Part shown: one piece after another, positions 46,310 to 55,917 of the stretch
How the letters are laid out: the number at the start of each line of letters is the position of its first letter
Numbering within the stretch: position 1 is the first letter of the stretch
Assembly: GCF_016632335.1 (NCBI RefSeq)
Contig: NZ_JAEPBG010000009.1
Coordinates: 62,001-126,000 of the forward strand
Direction: 5' to 3'
Length of the DNA stretch: 64,000 bases
DNA from: Noviherbaspirillum pedocola
GTDB lineage: Bacteria > Pseudomonadota > Gammaproteobacteria > Burkholderiales > Burkholderiaceae_D
The notes under the pieces: model-generated
Database searches by the model: none
What the model saw: the letters and a program-made list of their open reading frames with translations, nothing else
Told to the model about the DNA's origin: nothing
Translations under genes and position numbers: made by a program

Positions 46310-47674
46310 ATGAACGATTCCCCGTTTGTCTACAGCCAGGATCAATTGCGGCAGCTTGCCCAGGACGTGTTGCGCTTCGCGAAGGAAAAGGGCGCGTCGG
46401 ATGCCGTGGTGGAAATCAGCGAAGGCAACGGTCTGTCGGTATCGGTGCGGCGCGGCAATGTCGAGACCATCGAACAGAACCGCGACAAGGGAATCGGCGT
46501 GACGGTGTATCTCGGCGAACGCGGCGCGGTGCGGCGCGGCCATGCTAGCACCTCGGATTTTTCGGAACGTTCTCTGCGCGACACGGTGACCGCGGCCTAC
46601 GACATCGCGCGCTTCACCGCCGAAGACGATTGCGCCGGCCTGCCGGATGAAGACGTCATCGAGCGTGATCCGAAGGACTTGCAGCTGTTCTACCCGTGGT
46701 CGATCTCGGCTGAAGAAGCCATCGCGATCGCGCTGCGCGCTGAGAATGCCGCTTTCGCGGTGGACAAGCGCATCAGCAATTCCGAGGGCGCCGGCGTGCA
46801 TGCGCAGCAATCGCATTTCGTCGCGGCCAATACCCGCGGCTTCATCGGCGGCTACCCGTATTCCCGGCACACGATCTCGGCCGTGCCCATCGCCGGCCGC
46901 GGCGCCGGCATGCAGCGCGACGACTGGTATTCCTCATCACGCAATCCGGCGAGGTTGGCCGAGCCCGAAGCAATAGGCCGCTATGCCGCCGAGCGCGCGT
47001 TGGCGCGGCTTAATGCCAGGAAGCTCGATACCCGCAAATGCCCGGTGCTGTTCGAAGCGCCGCTGGCTGCGGGCCTGCTGGGCGCCTTCGTGCAGGCGGT
47101 GTCGGGCGGCGCGCTGTATCGCAAGTCGACGTTTCTGCTCGACAGCCTCGGCAAGCAGGTGTTCGGCGACCATGTGCAGATCAAGGAAGACCCGCACGTG
47201 ATCGGCGCGGTCGGATCTTCGCCCTTCGACGAGGAAGGCGTGAGGACGGTTGCGCGCGACGTGGTGCGCGATGGCGTGGTGCAGGGCTATTTCCTGTCTT
47301 CGTATTCAGCGCGCAAGCTCGGCATGAAGACCACCGGCAATGCCGGCGGCTCGCATAACCTGTCCATGACCTCGACGCGCACCGAGGCAGGCGACGATTT
47401 CGCGGCGATGCTGAGGAAGATGGGTACCGGCCTGCTGGTGACCGAGCTGATGGGGCAGGGCGTGAACTACGTGACCGGCGATTATTCGCGCGGCGCATCG
47501 GGTTACTGGGTCGAGGGCGGCGTGATCCAGTATCCGGTGGAAGAGATCACGATCGCCGGCAACATGAAGACCATGTTCGAGGGGATCGTGGCGATCGGCG
47601 CGGATACTCTGATCCGCGGGACCAAGCAGGTAGGGTCGGTGCTCATCGAGAGCATGACGATTGCGGGCAATTAG
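46310..47674 (+). CDS. pmbA: Metalloprotease PmbA/TldE
   Basis: PmbA (TldE) forms a heterodimer with TldD that degrades unfolded peptides and matures peptide antibiotics such as microcin B17. The 454-residue length is normal. Family segments: VSVRRGNVETIEQNRDKGIG, HFVAANTRGFIGGYPYSRHT, FLSSYSARKLGMKTTGNAGG and GYWVEGGVIQYPVEEITIAG. PmbA lacks the zinc ligands of TldD, and none is seen here. No tldD is in the window. The start at 46310 is taken because a -10 element lies just upstream. Confidence 0.93.
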   Translation: MNDSPFVYSQDQLRQLAQDVLRFAKEKGASDAVVEISEGNGLSVSVRRGNVETIEQNRDKGIGVTVYLGERGAVRRGHASTSDFSERSLRDTVTAAYDIARFTAEDDCAGLPDEDVIERDPKDLQLFYPWSISAEEAIAIALRAENAAFAVDKRISNSEGAGVHAQQSHFVAANTRGFIGGYPYSRHTISAVPIAGRGAGMQRDDWYSSSRNPARLAEPEAIGRYAAERALARLNARKLDTRKCPVLFEAPLAAGLLGAFVQAVSGGALYRKSTFLLDSLGKQVFGDHVQIKEDPHVIGAVGSSPFDEEGVRTVARDVVRDGVVQGYFLSSYSARKLGMKTTGNAGGSHNLSMTSTRTEAGDDFAAMLRKMGTGLLVTELMGQGVNYVTGDYSRGASGYWVEGGVIQYPVEEITIAGNMKTMFEGIVAIGADTLIRGTKQVGSVLIESMTIAGN

Positions 47675-47684
47675 GCATTCATGC

Positions 47685-47743
47685 GTAGGGTGGGCGCAGC
47701 CCACGCGGTTCTTCGATCCACGCGTGGGCTGCGCCCACCCTAC
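47685..47743. repeat. Family B palindromic intergenic element, copy 3
   Basis: Perfect 23-base arms (left arm GTAGGGTGGGCGCAGCCCAC...) identical to those of copy 1 enclose a loop of only 13 bases. The identical arms with a shorter loop suggest that the arms are under selection and loops change freely. It lies between converging pmbA and livF. Confidence 0.88.
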
Positions 47744-47757
47744 GGGGAAAGAAGGCC

Positions 47758-48471
47758 TCAACCTCCCAGATACGCCTCCACCACCTTCGGATCATCCAGC
47801 AGCGCTTGCCCGCTGTCAGCCAGCACGATCTTCCCTGTCTCGAGCACATAGCCGCGCTGCGCGATGCGCAGCGCCTGCCGCACGTTCTGCTCGACCAGCA
47901 GGATGGTCAGGCCGGTGCGGTTGATTTCCTGCAGCGTACGGAAAATCCCCTGCACGATGATCGGCGCCAAGCCCATCGACGGCTCGTCCAGCAGCAGCAC
48001 GCGCGGCTTGGCCATCAGCGCGCGGCCGATTGCCAGCATCTGCTGCTCGCCGCCGGACAGATTGCCCGCCAGGCCATTGGCCCGGCTCTTCAGCACCGGG
48101 AACAGCGAATACACCCATTCCAGGTCACGCGCCACGCCGCTCTTGTCGCGCCGCGCATAGCTGCCCAGCTCAAGGTTTTCGGCGATGGTCAGGGTCGTCA
48201 AAATCGCGCGACCCTCGGCGACCTGCACCACGCCGCGCTCGACGATGCGGTGTGGCGACAGCCGGGTGAGGTCCTCGCCGTCGAAGACGACGCTGCCGCG
48301 CTTGGGCTTCAGCAAGCCCGAGATCGCCAGCAGCGAGGTGCTCTTGCCTGCGCCGTTGGCGCCGACCAGCGCGGTGATCTCGCCTTCATTGAGCGTCAGG
48401 TCGATGCCCTTGACCGCGTCGATATGGCCATAGGAGACGGCCAGATCGGAAATGCTCAGTATCGGTTTCAT
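47758..48471 (-). CDS. livF: Branched-chain amino acid ABC transporter ATP-binding protein LivF
   Basis: One of two ATPases of the Liv importer. The 237-residue protein has Walker A LVGANGAGKSTSL, the signature LSGGEQQMLAIGRAL, Walker B VLLLDEPSMGLAP and VEQNVRQAL. It starts as MKPILSISDLAVSYGHIDAV, overlapping livG by four bases; upstream in-frame codons inside livG are rejected. It is the last gene of livK-H-M-G-F. Confidence 0.95.
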   Translation of the reverse strand: MKPILSISDLAVSYGHIDAVKGIDLTLNEGEITALVGANGAGKSTSLLAISGLLKPKRGSVVFDGEDLTRLSPHRIVERGVVQVAEGRAILTTLTIAENLELGSYARRDKSGVARDLEWVYSLFPVLKSRANGLAGNLSGGEQQMLAIGRALMAKPRVLLLDEPSMGLAPIIVQGIFRTLQEINRTGLTILLVEQNVRQALRIAQRGYVLETGKIVLADSGQALLDDPKVVEAYLGG

Positions 48472-49229
48472 GCCGGCTCTTCCTGGCCGAGATAGGCCTC
48501 GATGACTTGCGGATTGTTCTTGATCTCGTCGGGCACGCCTTCGGCGATGATGCGGCCGAAGTTCAGCACCGCGATGCGCTCGCACAAGCCCATCACGAAG
48601 CGCATGTCGTGCTCGATCATGAACACGCTGTAGCCGCGGTTCTTGATGTTGACGATCTCGGTCATCAGCTCGGTCTTTTCCGAGGAATTCATGCCGGCCA
48701 CCGGTTCATCCAGCAGCAGGAGCTTGGGCTCGGTCGCCAGCGCGCGCGCCAGCTCGAGCTTGCGCTGCTCGCCGTACGACAGGCTGTCGGCGAGCATGCC
48801 GGCCTTGTGATCCAGCCGCACCCACGACAGCAATTCCAGCGCCCGGTCGCGCGCGCGCTTCTCGCTGTCGCGAAAGCCAGCGAGGTTGAACAGGATGCCA
48901 GGCAGGCTGTAGCGCAGATGCTCATGCATGCCGACCACCACGTTTTCCAGCAGCGTCATTTCCTTGAACACGCGGATGTTCTGGAAGGTGCGCGCGATGC
49001 CGAGCTGGGTGATGCGGTGCGGCGCGACCTGTGTCAGGTCCTGGCCGTTGAAGCGGATGCCGCCGCCGGTGGGGCGCAACAGGCCGGTGATCAGGTTGAA
49101 CACCGTGGTCTTGCCGGCGCCGTTCGGACCGATCAGGCCATAGATGCCGCCTTCGGGCACGTTGAAGCTCACGTCCTGCAGCACATGCAGGCCGCCGAAG
49201 CTTTTACTGACTTGCGAAAATTCCAGCAT
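48468..49229 (-). CDS. livG: Branched-chain amino acid ABC transporter ATP-binding protein LivG
   Basis: The second Liv ATPase, 253 residues. Walker A is LIGPNGAGKTTVFN, the signature is LSYGEQRKLELARAL (the SYGEQ variant usual in LivG), Walker B is LLLLDEPVAGMNSSE and the switch His is in FMIEHDMRFVM. The segment ARTFQNIRVFKEMTLLENV is a LivG hallmark. It overlaps livM by one base and livF by four. Confidence 0.95.
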   Translation of the reverse strand: MLEFSQVSKSFGGLHVLQDVSFNVPEGGIYGLIGPNGAGKTTVFNLITGLLRPTGGGIRFNGQDLTQVAPHRITQLGIARTFQNIRVFKEMTLLENVVVGMHEHLRYSLPGILFNLAGFRDSEKRARDRALELLSWVRLDHKAGMLADSLSYGEQRKLELARALATEPKLLLLDEPVAGMNSSEKTELMTEIVNIKNRGYSVFMIEHDMRFVMGLCERIAVLNFGRIIAEGVPDEIKNNPQVIEAYLGQEEPA

Positions 49230-50098
49230 TACGCCGCTCCTCCGATTTTCTGGCGGCGGAAATAGCCGCGGATGCGGCGCGGATCCCAGATGCCCTTGGG
49301 CAGATACAGGATCACCAGCACCAGGATCAGGCCGTTGGCCGCAAGCCGGAAGTCGCGGAACTGGCGCAGCACTTCGGGCAGCAGCGTCAGGATGGTCGCA
49401 CCCAGCGTCGGGCCGATCAGGTTGCTGGTGCCGCCGAAGACTGCCATCGTCAGGATGTCCACCGCATTCTCGAAGGCATAGTTGCCCGGTCCGATGGTGA
49501 AGGTGTAGTGCGCATTCAGACCGCCAGCCAGGCCGGCGATGGCCGCGCCCAGCGTGAAGGCCAGCAGCTTGTAGCCGGCCACGTTCACGCCCATCAGGCG
49601 CGCTGCGATCTCATCTTCCTTGATCGCTTCAAAGGCGCGCCCGATCTTGGAACGGCGCAGCCGCGCCAGCAGGAACATCGTCGCCGCGAGCAGCAGCGCG
49701 ATATGCCAGAACTCGGTCTTCTGCGGAATGCCATTCAGGCCCATCGGGCCGCCGGTGATTTCCATGTTCAGCACGATGACGCGCACCACCTCGCCAAAGC
49801 CGAGCGTGGCCATGGCCAGGTACACGCCGGACAGGCGCAGCACCGGAATGCCGATGATGATCGCCACCAGCGCCGGCAACACCGTGCCCGCGGCCAGTGC
49901 GACCGGAAAGGCCAGCTCGGTATTCATGCTGATCATCGCGGCCGCATACGCGCCTATGCCCATGAAGGCGGCATTGGCCAGCGACAGCAAGCCGCAGGAC
50001 AGTGTCAGATAAATGGAAAGCGCCAGCATCGCGTTCACGCCGATGCCGTACACCACCGCGTTGTATGTGGACCAGAATCCGTCCCACCATTCGGCCAT
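49229..50098 (-). CDS. livM: Branched-chain amino acid ABC transporter permease LivM
   Basis: A 289-residue inner-membrane permease with about eight to nine spans. It shows GVNAMLALSIYLTLSCGLLS, ANAAFMGIGAYAAAMIS and the cytoplasmic loop AFEAIKEDEIAARLMGVNVA that contacts the ATPase. It is followed by FTLGAAIAGLAGGLNAHYTF. It ends in YLPKGIWDPRRIRGYFRR. It lies three bases after livH. Confidence 0.94.
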   Translation of the reverse strand: MAEWWDGFWSTYNAVVYGIGVNAMLALSIYLTLSCGLLSLANAAFMGIGAYAAAMISMNTELAFPVALAAGTVLPALVAIIIGIPVLRLSGVYLAMATLGFGEVVRVIVLNMEITGGPMGLNGIPQKTEFWHIALLLAATMFLLARLRRSKIGRAFEAIKEDEIAARLMGVNVAGYKLLAFTLGAAIAGLAGGLNAHYTFTIGPGNYAFENAVDILTMAVFGGTSNLIGPTLGATILTLLPEVLRQFRDFRLAANGLILVLVILYLPKGIWDPRRIRGYFRRQKIGGAA

Positions 50099-50101
50099 GA
50101 T

Positions 50102-50983
50102 TTAAGCCTTTCTTTCAAGGACCTTGCCGAACATGCCCGAGGGCCGCACCAGCAGGATCAAAAACAGCAAGCCGAAGGCGACCGCATCGCGCAGGTCGCT
50201 CGATACATAGGCCACGCTCAGCACTTCAGCGAAGCCGAGGAAGAGTCCGCCGATCATGGCGCCGCGTATGTCGCCCATGCCACCAAGGATGATGACGGCA
50301 ATGCCTTTATGCAGCATCGGCTGGCCCATGAACGGCGAGATGGCATTGAACGACAGCCCGACCAGCACGCCGGCCGCACCGCCAAACGCCGCCGCGGCGA
50401 AGGAGGTGAGGTAGAACAGGCCCTCGACATTGATGCCCAGCAGATAGGCCGCCTTGGGCGACTCCGCGATCGCGCGCAGCGCGCGGCCGAGCTGGGTGCG
50501 GCGCATCACCACCAGCAGCAGGATCATCAGCAGGAAGGAAATGACGACGATGCCGACCTGCAGCGCGGTGATGTGCAGATTGCCCCAGCCGAAGCTTTCC
50601 TCGGGAATGATGCCAACCGGGAAGCGCTTGTTCTCGGCGCCGAAGATGCCCTGCGCAACGTTGGTCAGCATGATGGCCACGCCGATGGTCGCGATCATCG
50701 GCGACAGATGCGGCGCATTGCGTGCGCGCAGCGGGCGCAGCACCAGGTAATCGACGATGAGGCCGATAAAGCCGGTGACCAGCATCGCCGCGATCAGCGC
50801 CGCCCATAGCGGCAGCGCCAGCTTGTCGACGAACAGCAGCGCGGCGTAGCTGCCGAGCATGAAGATCGCGCCGTGAGACAGGTTGATCACGCCGAGCACG
50901 CCGAAGACCAGCGTGAAGCCGAGCGCGAACAGCGCGTAGACGCTGCCCAGTGACAGCGCATTGATGAGTTGTTGTTCCAGCAT
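50102..50983 (-). CDS. livH: Branched-chain amino acid ABC transporter permease LivH
   Basis: The other Liv permease, 293 residues, eight or so spans. It begins MLEQQLINALSLGSVYALFA and has GVLGVINLSHGAIFMLGSYA and the coupling loop LGRALRAIAESPKAAYLLGI. It ends LIRPSG-like FLILLVRPSGMFGKVLERKA. An in-frame ATG at 51010 would add nine residues but lies inside a 15-base hairpin stem and lacks family similarity, so 50983 is preferred. Confidence 0.92.
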   Translation of the reverse strand: MLEQQLINALSLGSVYALFALGFTLVFGVLGVINLSHGAIFMLGSYAALLFVDKLALPLWAALIAAMLVTGFIGLIVDYLVLRPLRARNAPHLSPMIATIGVAIMLTNVAQGIFGAENKRFPVGIIPEESFGWGNLHITALQVGIVVISFLLMILLLVVMRRTQLGRALRAIAESPKAAYLLGINVEGLFYLTSFAAAAFGGAAGVLVGLSFNAISPFMGQPMLHKGIAVIILGGMGDIRGAMIGGLFLGFAEVLSVAYVSSDLRDAVAFGLLFLILLVRPSGMFGKVLERKA

Positions 50984-51002
50984 GGTGGCCGTGAAAAGTG
51001 TT

Positions 51003-51037
51003 TGAGGCATTTCCGGGCATACCCCGGAAATGCCTCA
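51003..51037 (-). terminator. Intercistronic hairpin between livK and livH
   Basis: A perfect 15-base stem (51003-51017 with 51023-51037) around a five-base loop and no T run. It lies just past the livK stop. Such hairpins often stabilise or partly end the binding-protein mRNA so that livK is expressed above the membrane genes. Confidence 0.65.
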
Positions 51038-51059
51038 TCGTTGCCTTGCCTGTTTTCGC

Positions 51060-52214
51060 TTACTTCAGGATGACGAACTTGCCGCCCTTGGCGATGTTGA
51101 CGATCGCTTCCTGGTCGGCATCAAAGCCGGCCGGCTTGCCATCCTTCGCGGCGGCCTGGCGGAAGCGGAACTTGCCGGTGGCGCCGTCGATGCTGACCTT
51201 GGGCAGCGCGTCGCGCAGCGCCTGGCGGTCCTTGGCCAGGTCGCCGGAGAGCTTCACGTTCTTGAGCGCGTCGGCGACGATGTACATCGCGTCATAGGCT
51301 TGCGCGGCGAACTGGTCCGGGTCGGCATTGAACTTCGCATGGTAGGCGGACATGAAGGCCTTGTTTGCCGGTGCGGTGTTTTCCGGCGACCACGGGCTGC
51401 CCATCACGGTGTTGTCGCCGGCGTCCTTGGCGATCTCGAACAGCTTCGGCGAGTTCAGGCCGTTGCCGCCGATGAAGGGCTGTTTCATGCCCAGCGCGCG
51501 GGTCTGCAGGATGATGTTCGCGGCTTCTTCGGCCAGGCACGAGCAGACGATCGCATCCGGATTCGTGGCCTTGATCTTGGTCAGCTGCGCCTTGAAGTCG
51601 ACGTCGCCCTTGGCATAGGTCTCGGTGTCGGTGACCGGGATCTTCTGCTGTTCGAGCGTGGTCTTGAACACGTCGTAGCCGTTCTTGGTGAAGGCATCGT
51701 CATTGCCGTAGATGACGGCGACCTTCTTCAGGCCGAAATGCTTGACCGCCGCCTTGACCGTGACCGGCAGCACGTCGGCTTCCATCACGGAATTGCGGAA
51801 GGTCCAGGGACCCATGTTGGTGATGCCTTCGGCGGTGTTGCTGGTGCCAAATGCGACGACTTTCGCGGCGTTGGCGATCGGGTCGGCGGCGAAGGCGGAG
51901 TTCGACAGCGTCGGGCCGAAGACCAGCAGCACCTTGTCCTGGAAGATCAATTTCTTGAAGACGTTGATCGCTTCTTCCTTCTTGCCCTGCTCATCTTCCA
52001 TGACGAGCGCGATCTTGTTGCCGTTGACGCCGCCCTTGGCATTGATTTCGTCGGCGGCCAGTGTGAAGCCGTTCTTGATCGCGATGCCGTACTTGGCGGC
52101 GGGGCCGGTCAGCGCTTCGGCGGCGCCGAGCTTGATGTCGGCGGCGAAGGCAGAAGAAGCAAAGCCGGCCGCGATCAGCAGCGGCAGGGTTTTCAGCAGA
52201 TGGCGGGTTTGCAT
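51060..52214 (-). CDS. livK: Branched-chain amino acid-binding protein LivK-like
   Basis: The periplasmic binding protein of the Liv importer, 384 residues. A Sec signal ends at FASSAFA (about residue 24). The mature protein starts ADIKLGAAEALTGPAAKYGI and has VNGNKIALVMEDEQGKKEEA and the hinge segments VAVIYGNDDAFTKNGYDVFK and FIGGNGLNSPKL. The start at 52214 follows GAGGAGA. It is the first gene of the liv set. Actual ligands could be Leu, Ile, Val or related amino acids or amides. Confidence 0.93.
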   Translation of the reverse strand: MQTRHLLKTLPLLIAAGFASSAFAADIKLGAAEALTGPAAKYGIAIKNGFTLAADEINAKGGVNGNKIALVMEDEQGKKEEAINVFKKLIFQDKVLLVFGPTLSNSAFAADPIANAAKVVAFGTSNTAEGITNMGPWTFRNSVMEADVLPVTVKAAVKHFGLKKVAVIYGNDDAFTKNGYDVFKTTLEQQKIPVTDTETYAKGDVDFKAQLTKIKATNPDAIVCSCLAEEAANIILQTRALGMKQPFIGGNGLNSPKLFEIAKDAGDNTVMGSPWSPENTAPANKAFMSAYHAKFNADPDQFAAQAYDAMYIVADALKNVKLSGDLAKDRQALRDALPKVSIDGATGKFRFRQAAAKDGKPAGFDADQEAIVNIAKGGKFVILK

Positions 52215-52334
52215 GGGGTCTCCTCGGGTCGGTACGCGCACATGCGCATGGCGCGCTTCAAACGGTTTGTCTTGCAACTTGTCGTGGTTCTGGTTGCCGC
52301 GGGCGTTTTCTTGTGATCGGCGCCCTTATGTTCG

Positions 52335-52364
52335 CGGGGCGGACAGTCAAGACAGTCCGCCCCG
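52335..52364. terminator. Hairpin between argH and livK
   Basis: CGGGGCGGAC (52335-52344) pairs with GTCCGCCCCG (52355-52364) around a ten-base loop. There is no T tract on either side; it may mark the argH 3' end on the minus strand. Confidence 0.45.
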
Positions 52365-52477
52365 TTCGGCAAGCTCAAAAGGCTTGCAAGTATAAGTGAA
52401 AATGTTTCCAAAATTCCAGCATCGCGCAGCATTTTTGACTTATCTTGCCGCGCCGATGTTGCAATTCGGGAGTCTGC

Positions 52478-53872
52478 TCAGGCCAGGCGAGCCCGCGCTT
52501 CGGCGATCGCCCGACGCACCTGGTTCGGCGCAGTACCGCCGACGTGGTCGCGCGCCGCCACCGAGCCTTCCAGCGTCAGCACGGCGAACACTTCCTCGCC
52601 GATCAGCGGCGAAAAGCCGCGCAGTTCGTCCAGCGACAAATCGGTCAGGTCACAGCCGCGCAGTTCGCAGGCGCGCACCGCGTGCGCTACCGCTTCATGC
52701 GCATCGCGGAAGGGCAGGCCTTTCTTGACCAGGTAGTCGGCCAGGTCGGTCGCGGTCGCATAGCCCTGCAGCGCCGCTGCGCGCATCGCTTCCGGACGCA
52801 CAGTGATGCCGCGCGCCATGTCGGCGAAGATGCGCAGCGTGTCGATGACGGTGTCGGCGGCGTCGAACAGCGGTTCCTTGTCTTCCTGGTTGTCCTTGTT
52901 GTAGGCCAGCGGCTGGCCTTTCATCAGGGTCAGCAGCGCGATCAGGTGGCCGTTGACGCGACCGGTCTTGCCGCGCGCGAGCTCAGGCACGTCCGGGTTT
53001 TTCTTCTGCGGCATGATCGACGAGCCGGTGCAGAAGCGGTCGGCGATGTCGATGAAGCCCACGCGCGGGCTCATCCAGATCACCAGTTCTTCGGACATGC
53101 GCGACACATGCGTCATCACCAGCGCCGCGGCAGCGCAGAACTCGATGGCGAAATCGCGGTCCGAAACAGCGTCCAGCGAATTGCGGCACACCTCTTCGAA
53201 GCCGAGCAGCGCGGCGACCTTTTCACGGTCGATCGGGAAGGTGGTGCCGGCCAGCGCGGCCGCGCCCAGCGGCAGGCGGTTCACGCGGCGGCGGCAGTCG
53301 GTCATGCGCTCGGCGTCGCGCCGGAACATTTCCACATAGGCCAGCATGTGGTGACCGAAGGTCACCGGCTGCGCCACCTGCATGTGGGTGAAGCCGGGGA
53401 GGATGGTGTCGGCATTCGCGTCGGCCAGATCGACCAGCGCCAGTTGCAGGTCGCGAAGCAGGCCAAGAATGTCATCGATCGCGTTGCGCAGCCACAGCCG
53501 GATATCGGTGGCGACCTGGTCATTGCGCGAACGGCCGGTGTGCAGCCGCTTGCCGGCATCGCCGACCAGTTCGGTCAGGCGCTTCTCAATGTTCAGGTGC
53601 ACGTCTTCCAGGTCCAGCAGCCACTCGAAGCTGCCGGCGGCGATTTCGGCGCGGATCTGCGCCATGCCGCGCCCGATGTCGGCCAGATCGCCGCTGCTGA
53701 TGATGCCTTGGTCGGCGAGCATCTGCGCATGGGCCAGCGAGCCCTGGATATCGAATTCGGCCAGGCGTTTGTCGAAGAACACCGAGGCGGTGTAACGTTT
53801 GACGAGGTCGGAAACCGGCTCGGAAAAGCGCGCCGACCAAGCCTCACTTTTTTTGGAAAGTTGTGCTGTCAT
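52478..53872 (-). CDS. argH: Argininosuccinate lyase
   Basis: ArgH splits argininosuccinate into arginine and fumarate, the last step of arginine synthesis. The 464-residue length is normal. The fumarase/aspartase superfamily signature [20 protein letters not shown] is intact, with the catalytic Ser. Other segments are [20 protein letters not shown] and [20 protein letters not shown]. It is divergent from algZ across about 90 bases. Confidence 0.97.
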   Translation of the reverse strand: MTAQLSKKSEAWSARFSEPVSDLVKRYTASVFFDKRLAEFDIQGSLAHAQMLADQGIISSGDLADIGRGMAQIRAEIAAGSFEWLLDLEDVHLNIEKRLTELVGDAGKRLHTGRSRNDQVATDIRLWLRNAIDDILGLLRDLQLALVDLADANADTILPGFTHMQVAQPVTFGHHMLAYVEMFRRDAERMTDCRRRVNRLPLGAAALAGTTFPIDREKVAALLGFEEVCRNSLDAVSDRDFAIEFCAAAALVMTHVSRMSEELVIWMSPRVGFIDIADRFCTGSSIMPQKKNPDVPELARGKTGRVNGHLIALLTLMKGQPLAYNKDNQEDKEPLFDAADTVIDTLRIFADMARGITVRPEAMRAAALQGYATATDLADYLVKKGLPFRDAHEAVAHAVRACELRGCDLTDLSLDELRGFSPLIGEEVFAVLTLEGSVAARDHVGGTAPNQVRRAIAEARARLA

Positions 53873-53876
53873 AGAA

Positions 53877-53906
53877 TTGTGTCCCGAAGAGTCCCGGGAT
53901 TATAAG
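53877..53906 (+). promoter_or_regulatory. Candidate algZ promoter
   Basis: TTGTGT (53877-53882), an 18-base spacer and TATAAG (53901-53906). Transcription would start near 53913, downstream of an ATG at 53909. This favours the kinase start at 53963. Confidence 0.4.
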
Positions 53907-53962
53907 ACATGCGCCTTGCCCGGCCCGCCAAGTACCTAGCCAGCAAAGGAATACCTAAGTTC

Positions 53963-55000
53963 ATGCCCGCATCCGCTCCGGCCGTCGCGCCGGCCGTCGT
54001 CCTGCCCGATTGCTGCAGCATCGGCGTCGTGCTGCGCACCTTGCTGACGGTCAACATTACCGTGTTGCTGGCGGTTTTCGCGCAGGCGCCGAGTGTGGGC
54101 GCGGCGGTGCTGTCCTTCATTGAAGCGGCGATGCTGCTGGAGATTGCCAGCCTGTCTTCACTGCTGGTACTGTGCGCCGCGCGCCGGCTGCTGTGCCTGT
54201 TCGCGCCCTGGGTGCAGCGTCTGGCTTGCGTCTTGATACCGGCGGCAGTAACCGCACTTTTAATACAGTTCTTCGCCACGCTTGACCTGGTGCAAGTCGA
54301 TCCTGCCGGCCTCAACATGCTGCAGGGCGTGCTGACCGCGGCAGCGCTCGGTTACCTGCTGCAGCATTATTTCGAACTGCGCACCCGGGCATTCTCGCCA
54401 GCGCTGGCCGAAGCCCGCCTGCAGGCGCTGCAGGCACGCATCCGGCCGCATTTTCTGTTCAACAGTCTGAATGCGGTACTGTCGCTGATACGCAGCGCGC
54501 CGCGACAGGCGGAAGCGACGCTGGAAGACTTGGCGGAATTGTTCCGCGTGCTGCTGCGCGATGCGCGCGACCTGACGACCTTGGCCGAGGAATTGAAACT
54601 TTGCGAGCAATATCTTTCGATCGAAAAAATCCGCCTTGGCGATCGGCTGCAGGTGGAGTGGGAGCTGACCAACCTGAGCGAAGAAGTGATGCAGACCGCG
54701 CAGATTCCGGCGCTGCTGTTGCAGCCGCTGCTGGAGAACGCGGTGCACCATGGCGTCGAGCCGGCCAGAAAGCCGATGCTGGTGCAGGTTCATCTCGGCC
54801 GCTGGGGCGACCGGCTGGAGATTTCGATCATCAATCCGCATCATCCCGACCGTAGTTCGGCCGGCAATCATATGGCGCTGGACAACATCCGCGAGCGGCT
54901 GTCGCTGCTTTACGATGTCGAGGCGCAACTGGTAACCACGATTGCGCGCGGCTTTTTCGAAGTCCGCCTGCGCTTTCCGTACGTAAAGGAAGTTGGATGA
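53963..55000 (+). CDS. algZ: LytS/AlgZ-type membrane sensor histidine kinase
   Basis: A 345-residue kinase of the LytS/AlgZ class. Four hydrophobic spans lie in the first 150 residues. The HisKA_5 phospho-acceptor segment is RIRPHFLFNSLNAVLSLIR, and the HATPase N box is LLLQPLLENAVHHGVEPARK. The usual G boxes are replaced by short forms, as in this class. AAAGGA lies about ten bases before the ATG at 53963. It overlaps the regulator gene by four bases. AlgZ-AlgR in pseudomonads controls alginate and type IV pili; the target here is not shown. Confidence 0.86.
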   Translation: MPASAPAVAPAVVLPDCCSIGVVLRTLLTVNITVLLAVFAQAPSVGAAVLSFIEAAMLLEIASLSSLLVLCAARRLLCLFAPWVQRLACVLIPAAVTALLIQFFATLDLVQVDPAGLNMLQGVLTAAALGYLLQHYFELRTRAFSPALAEARLQALQARIRPHFLFNSLNAVLSLIRSAPRQAEATLEDLAELFRVLLRDARDLTTLAEELKLCEQYLSIEKIRLGDRLQVEWELTNLSEEVMQTAQIPALLLQPLLENAVHHGVEPARKPMLVQVHLGRWGDRLEISIINPHHPDRSSAGNHMALDNIRERLSLLYDVEAQLVTTIARGFFEVRLRFPYVKEVG

Positions 55001-55761
55001 CACCACGCATTTTCATAGTCGACGACGAAGAGCATGCGCGCGCCCGGCTGGCCATGCTGCTGTCGGACATCGCGTCCGAATGTCCGAATGAACTGGTCGG
55101 GCAGGCCAGCGACGCCGCCGAGGCGCTGCAGGGCATCGTCGACGCCAGACCCGACATCCTGCTGCTGGACATCCAGATGCCCGGCATGAACGGGCTGGAA
55201 CTGGCCGAGCGGCTTGCGCAGGAAGGCGCCGGCATGCCGGCGGTGATCTTCGTCAGCGCCCACGACGACTATGCGCTCAACGCCTTTGATGTTCATGCGC
55301 TCGATTACCTGGTCAAGCCGGTGCGCGCGGCTCGGCTGCAGCAGGCGATACAGCGGGTGGTAGCGCTGCGCGAACGCACCGCGCCGCAGCAGGTGTCGAC
55401 GCCGCGACGCGAACATTTCACCGTGCACGAGCGCGATCGGCTGCTGCTGGTGCCGGTGTCCGATGTGCTGTATCTGAAAGCCGAGCTGAAATATGTGACG
55501 CTGCGCACCCGCACCCGCGATTACCTGATCGAGGATTCGCTGCTGTCGATCGAGGAAGAGCTCGACGATGTGTTCGTGCGCGTGCATCGCAATACGCTGG
55601 TAGCGAAGCGGGCGATTGCGGGCGTGGAGCGCGGCGTGATCGGCGGCGATGCCGACGGCGAGAAGACGCAGGAAGGCTGGCAGGTGATCGTCAAGGATAT
55701 CAACGAAAGGCTGCCGATCTCGCGCCGGCAGTGGCCAGGGGTGAAGGCGCTGGTCAAGTGA
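54997..55761 (+). CDS. algR: LytTR response regulator, AlgR-like
   Basis: The cognate regulator of the upstream kinase, 254 residues. The receiver (1-120) has IVDDEEHARARLAMLL, the phospho-acceptor Asp in ILLLDIQMPGMNGLELAE and the Lys in LDYLVKPVRA. The C-terminal LytTR DNA-binding domain (about 145-250) shows YLKAELKYVTLRTRTRDYLI, DVFVRVHRNTLVAKRAI and RLPISRRQWPGVKALVK. In related genomes hemC often follows algR, whereas here a Pqi operon does. Confidence 0.9.
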   Translation: MTPRIFIVDDEEHARARLAMLLSDIASECPNELVGQASDAAEALQGIVDARPDILLLDIQMPGMNGLELAERLAQEGAGMPAVIFVSAHDDYALNAFDVHALDYLVKPVRAARLQQAIQRVVALRERTAPQQVSTPRREHFTVHERDRLLLVPVSDVLYLKAELKYVTLRTRTRDYLIEDSLLSIEEELDDVFVRVHRNTLVAKRAIAGVERGVIGGDADGEKTQEGWQVIVKDINERLPISRRQWPGVKALVK

Positions 55762-55763
55762 GC

Positions 55764-55790
55764 GCACGCTGCAGGCCTGCAGCAGCGTGC
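55764..55790 (+). terminator. Hairpin after algR
   Basis: GCACGCTGC (55764-55772) pairs with GCAGCGTGC (55782-55790) around a nine-base loop two bases after the stop. No T run. Confidence 0.45.
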
Positions 55791-55917
55791 AATACGCAGC
55801 GCCCACGCGGCGCGACAAAATTGCGCAGGCTCAACGGCAATTTGCTTCGCCCGGCCAACTTTCAGGCGGCTTGCGTGCAAATAAGCGGCTTTGGGCGTCT
55901 TGCATGATCATGGTGTT

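Noticed and set aside
46310-47674. Catalytic zinc protease in its own right
   Set aside because: The HExxxH motif of TldD is absent; the sequence is the non-zinc PmbA/TldE partner.
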